Source of the DNA: an uncultured Acetatifactor sp.
GTDB lineage: Bacteria > Bacillota > Clostridia > Lachnospirales > Lachnospiraceae
DNA: 18,025 bases
Direction of reading: 5' to 3'
Assembly (NCBI GenBank): GCA_948496895.1
Contig: CAOOJO010000010.1
Coordinates: forward strand, 1 to 18,025
How positions within the stretch are numbered: the stretch's first letter is position 1; every line of letters starts with the position of its first letter. This document shows positions 1-7,028 of the stretch, piece by piece. The notes under the pieces are model-generated. The model ran no database searches, was not told the DNA's origin, and saw nothing but the letters and a program-made list of their open reading frames with translations. The position numbers were made by a program, and so were the translations under genes.

Positions 1-1
1 G

Positions 2-208
2 GTGCTGGAGGCGGTGTTTATCACGAACGCGTCTTACCGCAGGGAGGAGATACGCAACGCCCCCTGGTACAGGGAGGTGGACATCACGAAATACATCGCG
101 ATTTATCTCCACTCCGTCAATGCGGGGGAGTCCATCTCCAAGCTGTTGGATCCCCATGAGAAGATTCATAATCTGCTGAGCAGGAGCAATGAATGCGATT
201 CGAATTAA
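2..208 (+). CDS. 3' end of an unrecognised protein gene
   Basis: An open frame enters from the left edge and stops at TAA 206-208, giving the last 68 residues of a protein. The GTG at position 2 is probably an internal valine codon rather than a start, because no ribosome binding site can be seen before it. The piece is soluble-looking, with several aromatic and charged residues (for example APWYREVDITKYIAIYL) and no clear motif. Codon use is like the GC-rich neighbours, which supports it being coding. It converges with the antiporter gene downstream. I do not recognise the family. Confidence 0.5.
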   Translation: MLEAVFITNASYRREEIRNAPWYREVDITKYIAIYLHSVNAGESISKLLDPHEKIHNLLSRSNECDSN

Positions 209-267
209 GAAAACGGCCTGTGAGCCAGCGCAGCGGCATTTTGCCGCGATTCGTGGGCGGGTCTGTG

Positions 268-299
268 AAAAAGGGAGCAGCGGCCTAGGCCACTGCTCC
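268..299 (-). terminator. rho-independent terminator of the antiporter gene
   Basis: Positions 274-299 form an inverted repeat of about 12 base pairs with one mismatch around CCTAGG. On the minus strand it is followed by TTTTT (complement of 268-272). The stem contains the last codons and the TAG stop of the antiporter gene, so coding end and terminator overlap. Confidence 0.75.
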
Positions 300-1469
300 T
301 TCCTTGTCTTTCGCGTACAAGAGCTTTAGGACAATCGGGGTGGAGATGCTGGACACGATGATCAGCAGGATTACCGCCGTGAAATACTCCGGCGTGAGCA
401 GCCCCACCGACAGTCCCTTCTGGGCCACAATCAGCGCCACCTCGCCCCTGGTCATCATGCCCACGCCGATTTTCAGGCTGTCCTGAAAACCGAAGCGGCA
501 GAGCTTCGCCATCACCCCGCAGCCGATGATCTTGGTAATCAGGGCCACGATGACGAACCCTAAGGAGAACAGCAGAAGCCCCGGGCTGACATTGTCGATG
601 CTGGTCTTCAGGCCTATGCTGGCGAAGAATACCGGCCCGAAGATGATATAGGAGCTGACCTCCATCTTGCGGTCTATGTAGGAGGAGTCCTGGATGGAGC
701 AAAGGACGATGCCCGCCACATAGGCCCCGGTGATGTCCGCGATTCCAAAGTACTTTTCCGCCGCGTAGGCGAAGAAGAAGCACAGCGCCAGGCCCAGGAT
801 GGGAATCCTCTGGGTGTGGGGATATCGCTCGTCAAGCTTCTTGAACACCTTGTAGACGATGAAGCCCACCACCAGCGCCATGATGAAGAACAGCACCGTG
901 GACAGCACCACGCTTCCGGGGTTGGACTCCGGATTTTTGAAGCCGATTACGAAGGTCAGCACGATGATGCCGATTACATCATCGATGATGGCGGCGCTTA
1001 GGATGGTGGTTCCCACCTTGCCCTGTAGCTTGCCCATCTCTTTTAAGGACTGCACCGTGATGCTGACGCTGGTGGCCGTCATGATGACACCTATGAAGAC
1101 AGCCTTATAGAATTCCTCCGAGCCCCAGGGTGCCACGCCGTAAAAGCCCATGTACAGAAGCGCCCCTCCGATCAAAGGGACGAACACGCCGGAGCAGGCG
1201 ATCAGGAGGGCCACCGGCCCGGTCTTCATCAGCTCCTTCAGGTTCGTCTCCAGCCCTGCGGAGAACATCAGGAGGACAACGCCGATTTCTGCCATCCTGG
1301 CCAGGAAATCCGACTGCTGCACCAGCCCCAGTACGCTGGGTCCTATCAGCAGGCCTGCGATAATCTCTCCCACCACCTGGGGAGCCTTGCACTTCCGGGC
1401 CAGTATCCCGAAAAGCTTCGCGAAGATGATGATGATTGCCAGATCCTTAAAGATATAATAGGTTTCCAT
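285..1469 (-). CDS. Na+/H+ antiporter, CPA2 (NapA/KefB-like) family
   Basis: A 394-residue integral membrane protein of the Na_H_Exchanger family (PF00999) that would exchange Na+ (or K+) for protons across the cytoplasmic membrane, for pH and salt homeostasis. The sequence shows about a dozen hydrophobic segments. It has the early motif APQVVGEIIAGLLIGPSVLG (29-48), the unwound-helix signature TATSVSITV (131-139) and the ion-site pair D163-D164 in AAIIDDVIG. The double Asp is typical of electrogenic CPA2 exchangers such as NapA. There is no RCK/TrkA-N domain at the C-terminus, so it is the short form. The ATG at 1469 is preceded on the minus strand by GTGAAAGGATT, a modest ribosome binding site. 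It is monocistronic with its own promoter and terminator. Ion specificity cannot be read from sequence. Confidence 0.93.
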   Translation of the reverse strand: METYYIFKDLAIIIIFAKLFGILARKCKAPQVVGEIIAGLLIGPSVLGLVQQSDFLARMAEIGVVLLMFSAGLETNLKELMKTGPVALLIACSGVFVPLIGGALLYMGFYGVAPWGSEEFYKAVFIGVIMTATSVSITVQSLKEMGKLQGKVGTTILSAAIIDDVIGIIVLTFVIGFKNPESNPGSVVLSTVLFFIMALVVGFIVYKVFKKLDERYPHTQRIPILGLALCFFFAYAAEKYFGIADITGAYVAGIVLCSIQDSSYIDRKMEVSSYIIFGPVFFASIGLKTSIDNVSPGLLLFSLGFVIVALITKIIGCGVMAKLCRFGFQDSLKIGVGMMTRGEVALIVAQKGLSVGLLTPEYFTAVILLIIVSSISTPIVLKLLYAKDKEGAVA

Positions 1470-1528
1470 AATCCTTTCACTCTTTCTTATTTTATTGAAC
1501 TGCTTTATGGTACTCTAACCAAATAAAG

Positions 1529-1556
1529 ATTATAGCACAAATTTTTCCCACGTAAA
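1529..1556 (-). promoter_or_regulatory. promoter of the antiporter gene
   Basis: On the minus strand TTTACG (1551-1556) and a perfect TATAAT (1529-1534) are separated by 16 bases. TGC directly before the -10 gives an extended -10. It lies about 60 bases before the antiporter ATG. Confidence 0.65.
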
Positions 1557-1590
1557 GTAGAAAATGATGAAATTTTGGGCATGGATGTGG

Positions 1591-1612
1591 TAAAATAGCC
1601 TAAATAAGGAGG
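1591..1612 (+). promoter_or_regulatory. extended -10 and ribosome binding site of the GNAT gene
   Basis: TGG-TAAAAT (TAAAAT at 1591-1596) is a plausible extended -10 without a good -35. The ribosome binding site AAGGAGG lies at 1606-1612, five bases before the ATG at 1618. The short distance means a very short 5' leader if this -10 is used. Confidence 0.45.
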
Positions 1613-1617
1613 CAGAT

Positions 1618-2388
1618 ATGATTCACGAGATAAAACAGGCAAAAGAGGCCACGGGGCTGTTCGCGGGCTGGCAGGAGACCATGGTGTGGTCCTGCCTGCA
1701 GGGCGTGATGGGAAGGGTATATGGGGATGCCGGGGAGGATCCGGCGTCCGCCGTGGCTTTGCTGGGGGATTTCTGCTTCTTCGCGGGGAAGCCCAACAGG
1801 GAGCTGGTGCTGGAGGCGCCGGTGCTGGCCGGCCGGGAGTTCCTGATCATGACGCCCCGGGACCAGGGCTGGGCGGAGCTGATTGAGGACTGCTATGGGA
1901 CGGGCGTGCGAAGGAGCGTGCGCTATGCCATAAAGAAGGAGCCGGAGGTCTTCGACAGGGACGGGCTGCGGGCTGTGGTGGAGGGCCTGCCAGAAGAGTA
2001 TGAACTGCGAGCCATGGACGAGGGGCTGTTCCTGCGCTGTCTGGAGATTCCCTGGTGCAGGGACTGGGTGGCGCTGTACCGGGACTACGCCCATTATCGG
2101 GAGCATGGGCTGGGGGCCGTCATCCTGAGGGACGGCCAGCCGGTTTCCGGGGCCTCCTCCTATTCCGGCTATCTGGGGGGCATCGAGATCGAAATCGACA
2201 CCAGGGCGGACTACAGGAGGCGGGGGCTGGCCTATGTCTGCGGAGCGAAGCTGATACTGGACTGCCTGGAGCGGGGGTGGTACCCCAGCTGGGACGCCCA
2301 GAACCTGTGGTCCGTGGCCCTGGCGGAGAAGCTGGGATACCATTTTGACCATGAATACGTGGTCTATGAGTGGGGCGGACAGCCCTGA
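1618..2388 (+). CDS. GNAT-family N-acetyltransferase (clostridial GNAT_acetyltran type)
   Basis: A 256-residue soluble protein resembling the GNAT_acetyltran family (PF12746), enzymes that move an acetyl group from acetyl-CoA to an unknown acceptor. The C-terminal half (about 130-256) carries the fold: SGASSYSGYLGGIEIEIDTR (177-196) is the beta-strand pair. YRRRGLA (199-205) is the R-x-x-G-x-A acetyl-CoA pyrophosphate loop. WDAQNLWSVALAEKLGY (225-241) is the conserved end strand and helix. The N-terminal 120 residues are the family's less conserved extension. Length is normal for the family. The start is well supported by AAGGAGG five bases upstream. It is divergent from the antiporter and appears monocistronic. 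The substrate is unknown. Confidence 0.88.
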   Translation: MIHEIKQAKEATGLFAGWQETMVWSCLQGVMGRVYGDAGEDPASAVALLGDFCFFAGKPNRELVLEAPVLAGREFLIMTPRDQGWAELIEDCYGTGVRRSVRYAIKKEPEVFDRDGLRAVVEGLPEEYELRAMDEGLFLRCLEIPWCRDWVALYRDYAHYREHGLGAVILRDGQPVSGASSYSGYLGGIEIEIDTRADYRRRGLAYVCGAKLILDCLERGWYPSWDAQNLWSVALAEKLGYHFDHEYVVYEWGGQP

Positions 2389-2396
2389 AGGCTGTC
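2378..2396 (+). terminator. weak hairpin at the end of the GNAT gene
   Basis: GACAGCC (2378-2384) pairs with GGCTGTC (2390-2396) around the TGA stop. No proper T-run follows, so termination activity is doubtful. Confidence 0.35.
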
Positions 2397-2815
2397 TGTC
2401 CCTGTTTCTGCGCTGGCCCCATATGGAAAGCTGCCGCCAGGGCGGTATGGGAGCCGCGCAGCGGGCTTATCTTATAGATTTCCGGTGGAAAAGCAATAGT
2501 GGATTGGTTTGATGTTTTCCAGGATATCCAACTGGAGGTTGGGGGATTCGTCAGAAATCTGTATTAAAAAGACGCATAGAAATACATAAAGAAAAGACAA
2601 GGATATCGGTGGGAAATAAGGGGTTTGACGCAATGTGGGAATAAATAGAATCAATAATAATGATTAAATAAGCACTTGCGGAGCCGCCGAATCTGTGTTA
2701 TGATTTTAAAATCGGCAGCGCAGGTACATAGGCCTGAAAACGCAATGTGCAACCAGCATAGATTACTCGCATTTACAGGCGATTCCAAAAGCGCAGTGAG
2801 GAAAGGATACAGAAC
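2389..2815 (+). promoter_or_regulatory. 427-base regulatory gap before the leuA-araC fusion gene
   Basis: The gap holds the GNAT hairpin, then an AT-rich stretch (about 2470-2670) without a convincing gene, then the promoter and leader of the fusion gene. A ten-base direct repeat, ACGCAATGTG, occurs at 2628-2637 and 2740-2749, one copy on each side of the promoter. I see no T-box elements. Confidence 0.5.
2676..2704 (+). promoter_or_regulatory. sigma-A-type promoter of the leuA-araC gene
   Basis: TTGCGG (2676-2681), 17 bases, then TATGAT (2699-2704) preceded by TGT, giving an extended -10. It would start transcription near 2711, leaving a leader of about 105 bases before the ATG at 2816. Confidence 0.65.
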
Positions 2816-2819
2816 ATGA
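2745..2819 (+). CDS. possible 24-codon leader ORF coupled to leuA
   Basis: An ATG at 2745 opens a 24-codon frame (MCNQHRLLAFTG...) ending at TGA 2817-2819. The stop overlaps the ATG of the leuA-like gene as ATGA. It contains two adjacent leucine codons, TTA CTC; TTA looks rare in the GC-rich neighbours. The ribosome binding site is weak. It could be a translationally coupled leader or simply chance. Confidence 0.22.
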   Translation: MCNQHRLLAFTGDSKSAVRKGYRT

Positions 2820-4819
2820 AAAAGACGACAGTCAGCCAGAAATACGGCAAAACTTACCATATGCCCCCGGAGGTGACCTACGACTGGGTGAAGAAGGACG
2901 CCATAGAGAAGCCCCCGGTGTGGTGCAGCGTGGATCTGCGGGACGGCAACCAGGCCCTGATCGACCCCATGCCCCTGGAGGATAAGCTGGAGTTCTTCAA
3001 GCTCCTGGTGGACATCGGCTTCAAGGAGATTGAGGTGGGCTTCCCGGCCTCCTCGGACACGGAGTACAATTTCATCCGGGCCCTGATCGAGAGGGACATG
3101 ATTCCCGACGACGTGACCATCCAGGTGCTGACCCAGGCCAGGGAGCATATCATCCGCAAGACCTTCGAGGCGGTGAAGGGGGCCCCCCACGCGGTGGTGC
3201 ACCTCTATAATTCCACCTCCGTAGAACAGCGGGAGCAGGTCTTCAAGAAGGACAAAGATGCCATCAGGCAGCTGGCCGTGGACGGGGCGAAGCTGTTGAA
3301 GGAGATGGCGGAGGAGACGGACGGCAGCTTTACCTTCGAGTACAGCCCGGAGAGCTTCTCCCAGACCGAGCCGGAGTACGCCCTGGAGGTCTGCAACGCG
3401 GTGCTGGACGTATGGCAGCCGGATGCGGACCACAAGGCCATAATCAACCTGCCCAGCACGGTGCAGGTGGCCATGCCCCATGTCTTTGCCTGCCAGATAG
3501 AATACATGCACAAGCATCTGAAATACCGGGAGAATGTGGTCTTAAGCGTCCATCCCCACAATGACCGGGGCTGCGGCGTCAGCGACGCGGAGTTCGGCAT
3601 CCTGGCCGGGGCCGACCGGGTGGAGGGCACGCTGTTCGGCAACGGCGAGCGCACCGGGAACGTGGACATCGTCACCGTAGCGGTGAACATGATGTGCCAC
3701 GGCGTGGACAGCGGCCTGGATTTCTCCCATATCATGGAGGTGCGGGAGGCCTATGAGCGCTTCACGGGCATGCGGGTCCACGAGAGGGTGCCCTACGCGG
3801 GGGATCTGGTGTTCACGGCATTCTCCGGCTCCCACCAGGATGCCATCAGCAAGGGCATGAACTGGCTGAAGGAGGGCAAGAGCGGCAGCCGCTGGGATGT
3901 GCCCTATCTGCCCATCGACCCGGGGGACGTGGGCCGGGAGTACGAGTCCGATGTCATCCGGATCAACAGCGTCTCCGGCAAGGGCGGCGTGGCCTTTGTG
4001 CTGAAGCAGCAGTTCGGCTTCTCCCTGCCGGCGGCCATGAAGGAGGAAGTGGGGTATCTCATCAAGGGCGTGTCCGACAGGCGGCATCAGGAGCTGCACC
4101 CCTCGGAGATTTACGCCATCTTCGAGGAGAATTACATCAACCTGCACAACGTGTTCTCCATCCCTGAGTGCCATTTCCGGCAGGAGAAGGGCATCCAGGC
4201 CGAGGTGACCATAGAGATGAACGGGGAGAGGCGGCTCATCCGGGCAGGGGGCAACGGGCGCCTGGACGCGGTGAGCAATGCCATCAAGACCTACCTGGGC
4301 GTCAGCTACCAGCTGGCGGTGTACGAGGAGCACGCCATCTCCAAGGGATCCAGCTCCAAGGCGGCGGCCTATGTGGCGATTCTCTGCGGCGGGAAGCACT
4401 ACTGGGGCGTAGGCGTGGACGAGGACATCATCAAGGCCTCCATCGCGGCCCTGGCCTCCGCCGCCAACAAGCTGGCGGTGGAGCAGCATATCACAGAGGG
4501 GCGGGAAGAGCGGATCGTGGAGATCATCAGCTTCATCAAGAATGACTACATGAACGTGACATTGGACACCCTGTCCGAGGAGTTCCACCTGTCCAAGCCC
4601 TATCTGTCCAAGTACATCAAGGAGAAGGCGGGCATGACCTTCCAGGAGGCGGTGCGCAAGGAGCGCATGAAGAAGGCCCGGACGCTCCTGCGGGAGACGG
4701 ACCAGACCGTGGAGACCGTGGCCGCGGAGGTGGGGTATGAGAATGTGGAGCACTTCAACCGCCTGTTCAAGAAGAATTATGGGATGACGCCGGTGCAGTA
4801 CCGGAAGCAGGAGGGGTAA
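2816..4819 (+). CDS. leuA: 2-isopropylmalate synthase fused to a C-terminal AraC-type DNA-binding domain
   Basis: A 667-residue protein whose first 555 or so residues are a long-form 2-isopropylmalate synthase (EC 2.3.3.13), the enzyme condensing acetyl-CoA with 2-oxoisovalerate in leucine synthesis. The HMGL-like barrel (about 30-305) shows LRDGNQAL (D43), HPHND (H246, H248) and GNGERTGN (N282). These four residues match the divalent-metal ligands of the Mycobacterium enzyme in identity and spacing. Residues about 425-555 are the LeuA dimerisation/leucine-feedback domain. Residues about 562-667 are an intact AraC/XylS double helix-turn-helix: LDTLSEEFHLSKPYLSKYIK, then TVETVAAEVGYENVEHFNRL and FKKNYGMTPVQYRK. 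Usual enzymes end before this domain. There is no frameshift or linker anomaly, and codon use is uniform across the junction (about 4500), so it is a true fusion. The ribosome binding site GAGGAAAGG precedes the ATG. It is monocistronic, ending at a strong hairpin. Confidence 0.93.
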   Translation: MKKTTVSQKYGKTYHMPPEVTYDWVKKDAIEKPPVWCSVDLRDGNQALIDPMPLEDKLEFFKLLVDIGFKEIEVGFPASSDTEYNFIRALIERDMIPDDVTIQVLTQAREHIIRKTFEAVKGAPHAVVHLYNSTSVEQREQVFKKDKDAIRQLAVDGAKLLKEMAEETDGSFTFEYSPESFSQTEPEYALEVCNAVLDVWQPDADHKAIINLPSTVQVAMPHVFACQIEYMHKHLKYRENVVLSVHPHNDRGCGVSDAEFGILAGADRVEGTLFGNGERTGNVDIVTVAVNMMCHGVDSGLDFSHIMEVREAYERFTGMRVHERVPYAGDLVFTAFSGSHQDAISKGMNWLKEGKSGSRWDVPYLPIDPGDVGREYESDVIRINSVSGKGGVAFVLKQQFGFSLPAAMKEEVGYLIKGVSDRRHQELHPSEIYAIFEENYINLHNVFSIPECHFRQEKGIQAEVTIEMNGERRLIRAGGNGRLDAVSNAIKTYLGVSYQLAVYEEHAISKGSSSKAAAYVAILCGGKHYWGVGVDEDIIKASIAALASAANKLAVEQHITEGREERIVEIISFIKNDYMNVTLDTLSEEFHLSKPYLSKYIKEKAGMTFQEAVRKERMKKARTLLRETDQTVETVAAEVGYENVEHFNRLFKKNYGMTPVQYRKQEG

Positions 4820-6047
4820 GGGAGCAGCAAGCAGTAGGAAACAGCCGCCCGCATGACCTGTCCGGACCCGAGAGGGCCGGATGGGATATGCGGGCGGCTG
4901 GATTTTGCCCACTGCACCCTTCCGATTCCGCAAGGAGCAGATTGTACAGCTTTGTCTCAAACAATCTGTTGGCGATAGAGACAAAGCCCTGGTCTTCCTT
5001 CAGGAAACCGAACATGCATCCGATGCTGGCGAAACGGCTGTCGATTTCAAAAGTATATTTCGTGCCGCGGAACAGGATATCGCTGATTTTTCCTTTCAGA
5101 TTAGGATACTCGTCCAGCTTTTTCACCATGTCCTCGAACAGTGTGTTCGGCTCTTTCAGGAACAGGCGGATGGCTGCCAGCAGCCCCTCCTTTGTCCAGA
5201 TATCCTTGCGGGGGACGAAGTCCGTTTCCGGAATCCGCTCGTCCAACAGTTTGCAGAGACGGGACACCATATAGGGATATCCGTCAGTATAATCGAAAAT
5301 CATCCGGCTCATGGCAGATATGTCCATTCCGGTATGGTGCCCATGCTCGTATTCCCGGAGCATTCCTGCGATATCCTCCGGGTGGAAGCGCATGTCCATG
5401 GTGAAGTCATCGGCGATGTTCCAGGGGCTGTTGTAACGGCTACCGCTATCGCTCCCCTCTTTTAACCGAAGGTTTTTCACATTATACACACCGGCCAGGA
5501 TTACGGACTGGAAGGTGGGCGTCAGCTCGCGGTTCAGGTAGAGGTCTCTCAATTGCCCCAGAAAATCTACGAAAATCTGATTGTTGCAGGCATTGTCCAC
5601 TTCATCTATGATAAGGATTACCGGCTTCGGAGAATGGGAGCACAAAAGGCTGATGTCATCGAACATGTCCGTCAAATCCAGGGGCCTGTGAAAGTCCGCT
5701 GCCCTGGCGGCTAAGATATCCATATATTCAGGCCAATGCCCCTGCTGCCCCTGGATGGCAAGGGACTGCTGCATACGGCTGATGAACGCGCGGCAGAAGG
5801 TGTCCTCGTCCCTGAACTTGGCGGCACTCATGCGCTGGAAGCTTAACGAGAAGACGATGTATCGCTCCGCCAGCAGCCGGGAGAGTCCATAGATGACAGT
5901 GGATTTTCCGTACTGCCTTGCACGGTTTATGCAGAAATATCTGCCCGCATCCACCATCCGGGCAATCTGCTCCAATCTGCTGCTTAAATCCACCATATAA
6001 TGCTTTGACGGAAAGCAGGTACCGGTTGTGTTGAAGGCTTTGTTCAT
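4767..6047 (-). CDS. AAA-ATPase_like protein, 3'-truncated (nuclease domain lost)
   Basis: The N-terminal 377 or so residues are an AAA-ATPase_like domain (PF09820), clearly paralogous to the gene at 8496-10085. It has the same opening (TTGTCFPSKHYMVDLS), Walker A-like INRARQYGKST (K48, S49), Walker B VILIIDEVD (D148-E149), SVILAGVYNVKNLRLKEG, YNSPWNIADDF, and FASIGCMFGFLKEDQGFVSI near the end. After LLLAESEG the match stops. The last 49 residues (4767-4916) are Cys/Pro/Ser-rich sequence read antisense through the hairpin at 4842-4900 and into the last 53 bases of leuA. The PD-(D/E)XK domain present in the intact copy is therefore missing. ATG 6047 is chosen because CGGAGG lies about 11 bases upstream and it aligns with the paralogue; a GTG at 6059 is the alternative. 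It may be a functional ATPase-only version or a decaying pseudogene. Confidence 0.8.
   Translation of the reverse strand: MNKAFNTTGTCFPSKHYMVDLSSRLEQIARMVDAGRYFCINRARQYGKSTVIYGLSRLLAERYIVFSLSFQRMSAAKFRDEDTFCRAFISRMQQSLAIQGQQGHWPEYMDILAARAADFHRPLDLTDMFDDISLLCSHSPKPVILIIDEVDNACNNQIFVDFLGQLRDLYLNRELTPTFQSVILAGVYNVKNLRLKEGSDSGSRYNSPWNIADDFTMDMRFHPEDIAGMLREYEHGHHTGMDISAMSRMIFDYTDGYPYMVSRLCKLLDERIPETDFVPRKDIWTKEGLLAAIRLFLKEPNTLFEDMVKKLDEYPNLKGKISDILFRGTKYTFEIDSRFASIGCMFGFLKEDQGFVSIANRLFETKLYNLLLAESEGCSGQNPAARISHPALSGPDRSCGRLFPTACCSLTPPASGTAPASSHNSS
4842..4900. terminator. large hairpin between leuA and the truncated ATPase
   Basis: A perfect 13-base-pair outer stem (4842-4854 with 4888-4900) encloses a smaller hairpin (about 4861-4881). 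TTT follows on the minus strand and GATTTT on the plus strand. It can serve both convergent genes. It also lies inside the extended frame of the truncated ATPase. Confidence 0.7.
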
Positions 6048-6230
6048 GTCTGTGCGCACCTCCGGGGGTTCTTTCCTTTCATTTTACATGTCTGGGGGGT
6101 TGTTTGCAAGGATTATATCAGAAAGCATTGGTTTCTGCTTCAAATTACCCCTGTGCGGGGGCAACGAAGAACGCTTTAGTCTGATATAATATTTTTGTAG
6201 GACTGACCATGGCAGAAAGGAGAGCGCGGA
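6048..6230. promoter_or_regulatory. divergent promoter region with inverted repeat
   Basis: ATTATATCAGA (6112-6122) and TCTGATATAAT (6180-6190) are perfect inverted copies, extended by AAGC and GCTTT on the inner sides. Each arm contains TGA-TATAAT, an extended -10. The minus copy would serve the truncated ATPase gene and the plus copy (TATAAT 6185-6190) the zinc-ribbon gene. Neither has a good -35. Confidence 0.55.
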
Positions 6231-7028
6231 ATGAAGATATGTCCTAAATGTGGAAGGGAATTTGGAAACAGCTCCGTCAGATGTCCCATATGTAAATGCG
6301 AACTTCTAAAAAAAGAAGAAGTGCCATTGAAACGGGGATATGGATCACAGCAATCACAAGCAGGAAATCGAAATAATGAGAGGAAGATGACAGAGGAGAG
6401 GCCGAAACAGGAGAAAGCGGATTTGCCTAAAAGCGGCCATGATAAAGGCGGAAATCAAAAGAAAAAATGGGTGCCTATTGCGCTTTGCATAGGCTGCCTG
6501 GGAGTAGGATATGGAATTGGCTCTGGATCGGAAAAGGATGGTGCCCCACACAGGATCAATGGCATAGATAGTGTGCAGGAAAGCGTTGTTGACGAAACAG
6601 AAGGCAGCGAACAGCATTTAAGCGGAGATGAGAATATGGACAAAGAAACGCTTTTGCGCACTGCCATTGTAGACGCTGTGGGGGAAGAGCGGTTACTGGA
6701 ATTTCTTTATGTACCGGAATTTGACAATACAAGAATCTTTTTTCGGACAGGGGATGGCCTTACCGCGAAGTCGACAGTCAAGGGGGCGTATTGGCATATC
6801 AGCGAAATTCTGAAGTCCATACAGCCTATAATCGATACGGACGTCAACATTTGTGTGAAATATACCCTGTTTGACCAATATGGCAACCCCAGAGAAGATA
6901 ATGTAATCATCGCAGATTATACTTTGGACACAATACAAAAAATCAATTTCGACTATTTTCTCTGGGAAAATATACCAGAATTGGCGGAATCCTGGTGGAA
7001 CCATCCGGCATTCGTCATAGATGAATAG
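6231..7028 (+). CDS. zinc-ribbon, single-pass membrane protein of unknown function
   Basis: A 265-residue protein. An N-terminal zinc ribbon has C4-x2-C7 and C18-x2-C21 (CPKCG and CPIC). A charged, low-complexity linker (about 25-78) and one membrane segment (about 80-98, VPIALCIGCLGVGYGIGSG) follow. The C-terminal domain of about 165 residues should lie outside the cell; it has aromatic-rich pieces such as YVPEFDNTRIFF and no family I recognise. AAAGGAG precedes the ATG. The gene is visibly AT-richer than leuA or the peptidase gene, suggesting a different history. Its 3' end overlaps that of the kinase gene by 14 bases (7015-7028) with no terminator visible between them. Similar zinc-ribbon/TM layouts are common in Firmicutes surface and signalling proteins, but a function cannot be given. 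Confidence 0.75.
   Translation: MKICPKCGREFGNSSVRCPICKCELLKKEEVPLKRGYGSQQSQAGNRNNERKMTEERPKQEKADLPKSGHDKGGNQKKKWVPIALCIGCLGVGYGIGSGSEKDGAPHRINGIDSVQESVVDETEGSEQHLSGDENMDKETLLRTAIVDAVGEERLLEFLYVPEFDNTRIFFRTGDGLTAKSTVKGAYWHISEILKSIQPIIDTDVNICVKYTLFDQYGNPREDNVIIADYTLDTIQKINFDYFLWENIPELAESWWNHPAFVIDE

Noticed and set aside
2472..2654. 60-codon minus-strand ORF in the gap before leuA, hydrophobic
   Set aside because: AT-rich sequence gives Phe/Leu/Ile-rich frames by chance; no ribosome binding site or family pattern was seen.
2389..2815. T-box or other riboswitch upstream of leuA
   Set aside because: No conserved T-box sequence, no terminator/antiterminator pair and the leader from the predicted start is only about 105 bases.
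3542..4984. 480-codon minus-strand frame opposite leuA, and similar long frames opposite the peptidase and foldase
   Set aside because: Antisense shadows caused by strong G/C third-position bias; His/Leu/Gly-rich low-information proteins without motifs.
6112..6190. Small transposable element (MITE)
   Set aside because: No clear target-site duplication flanks the arms and only one copy is in view; kept as a promoter pair instead.
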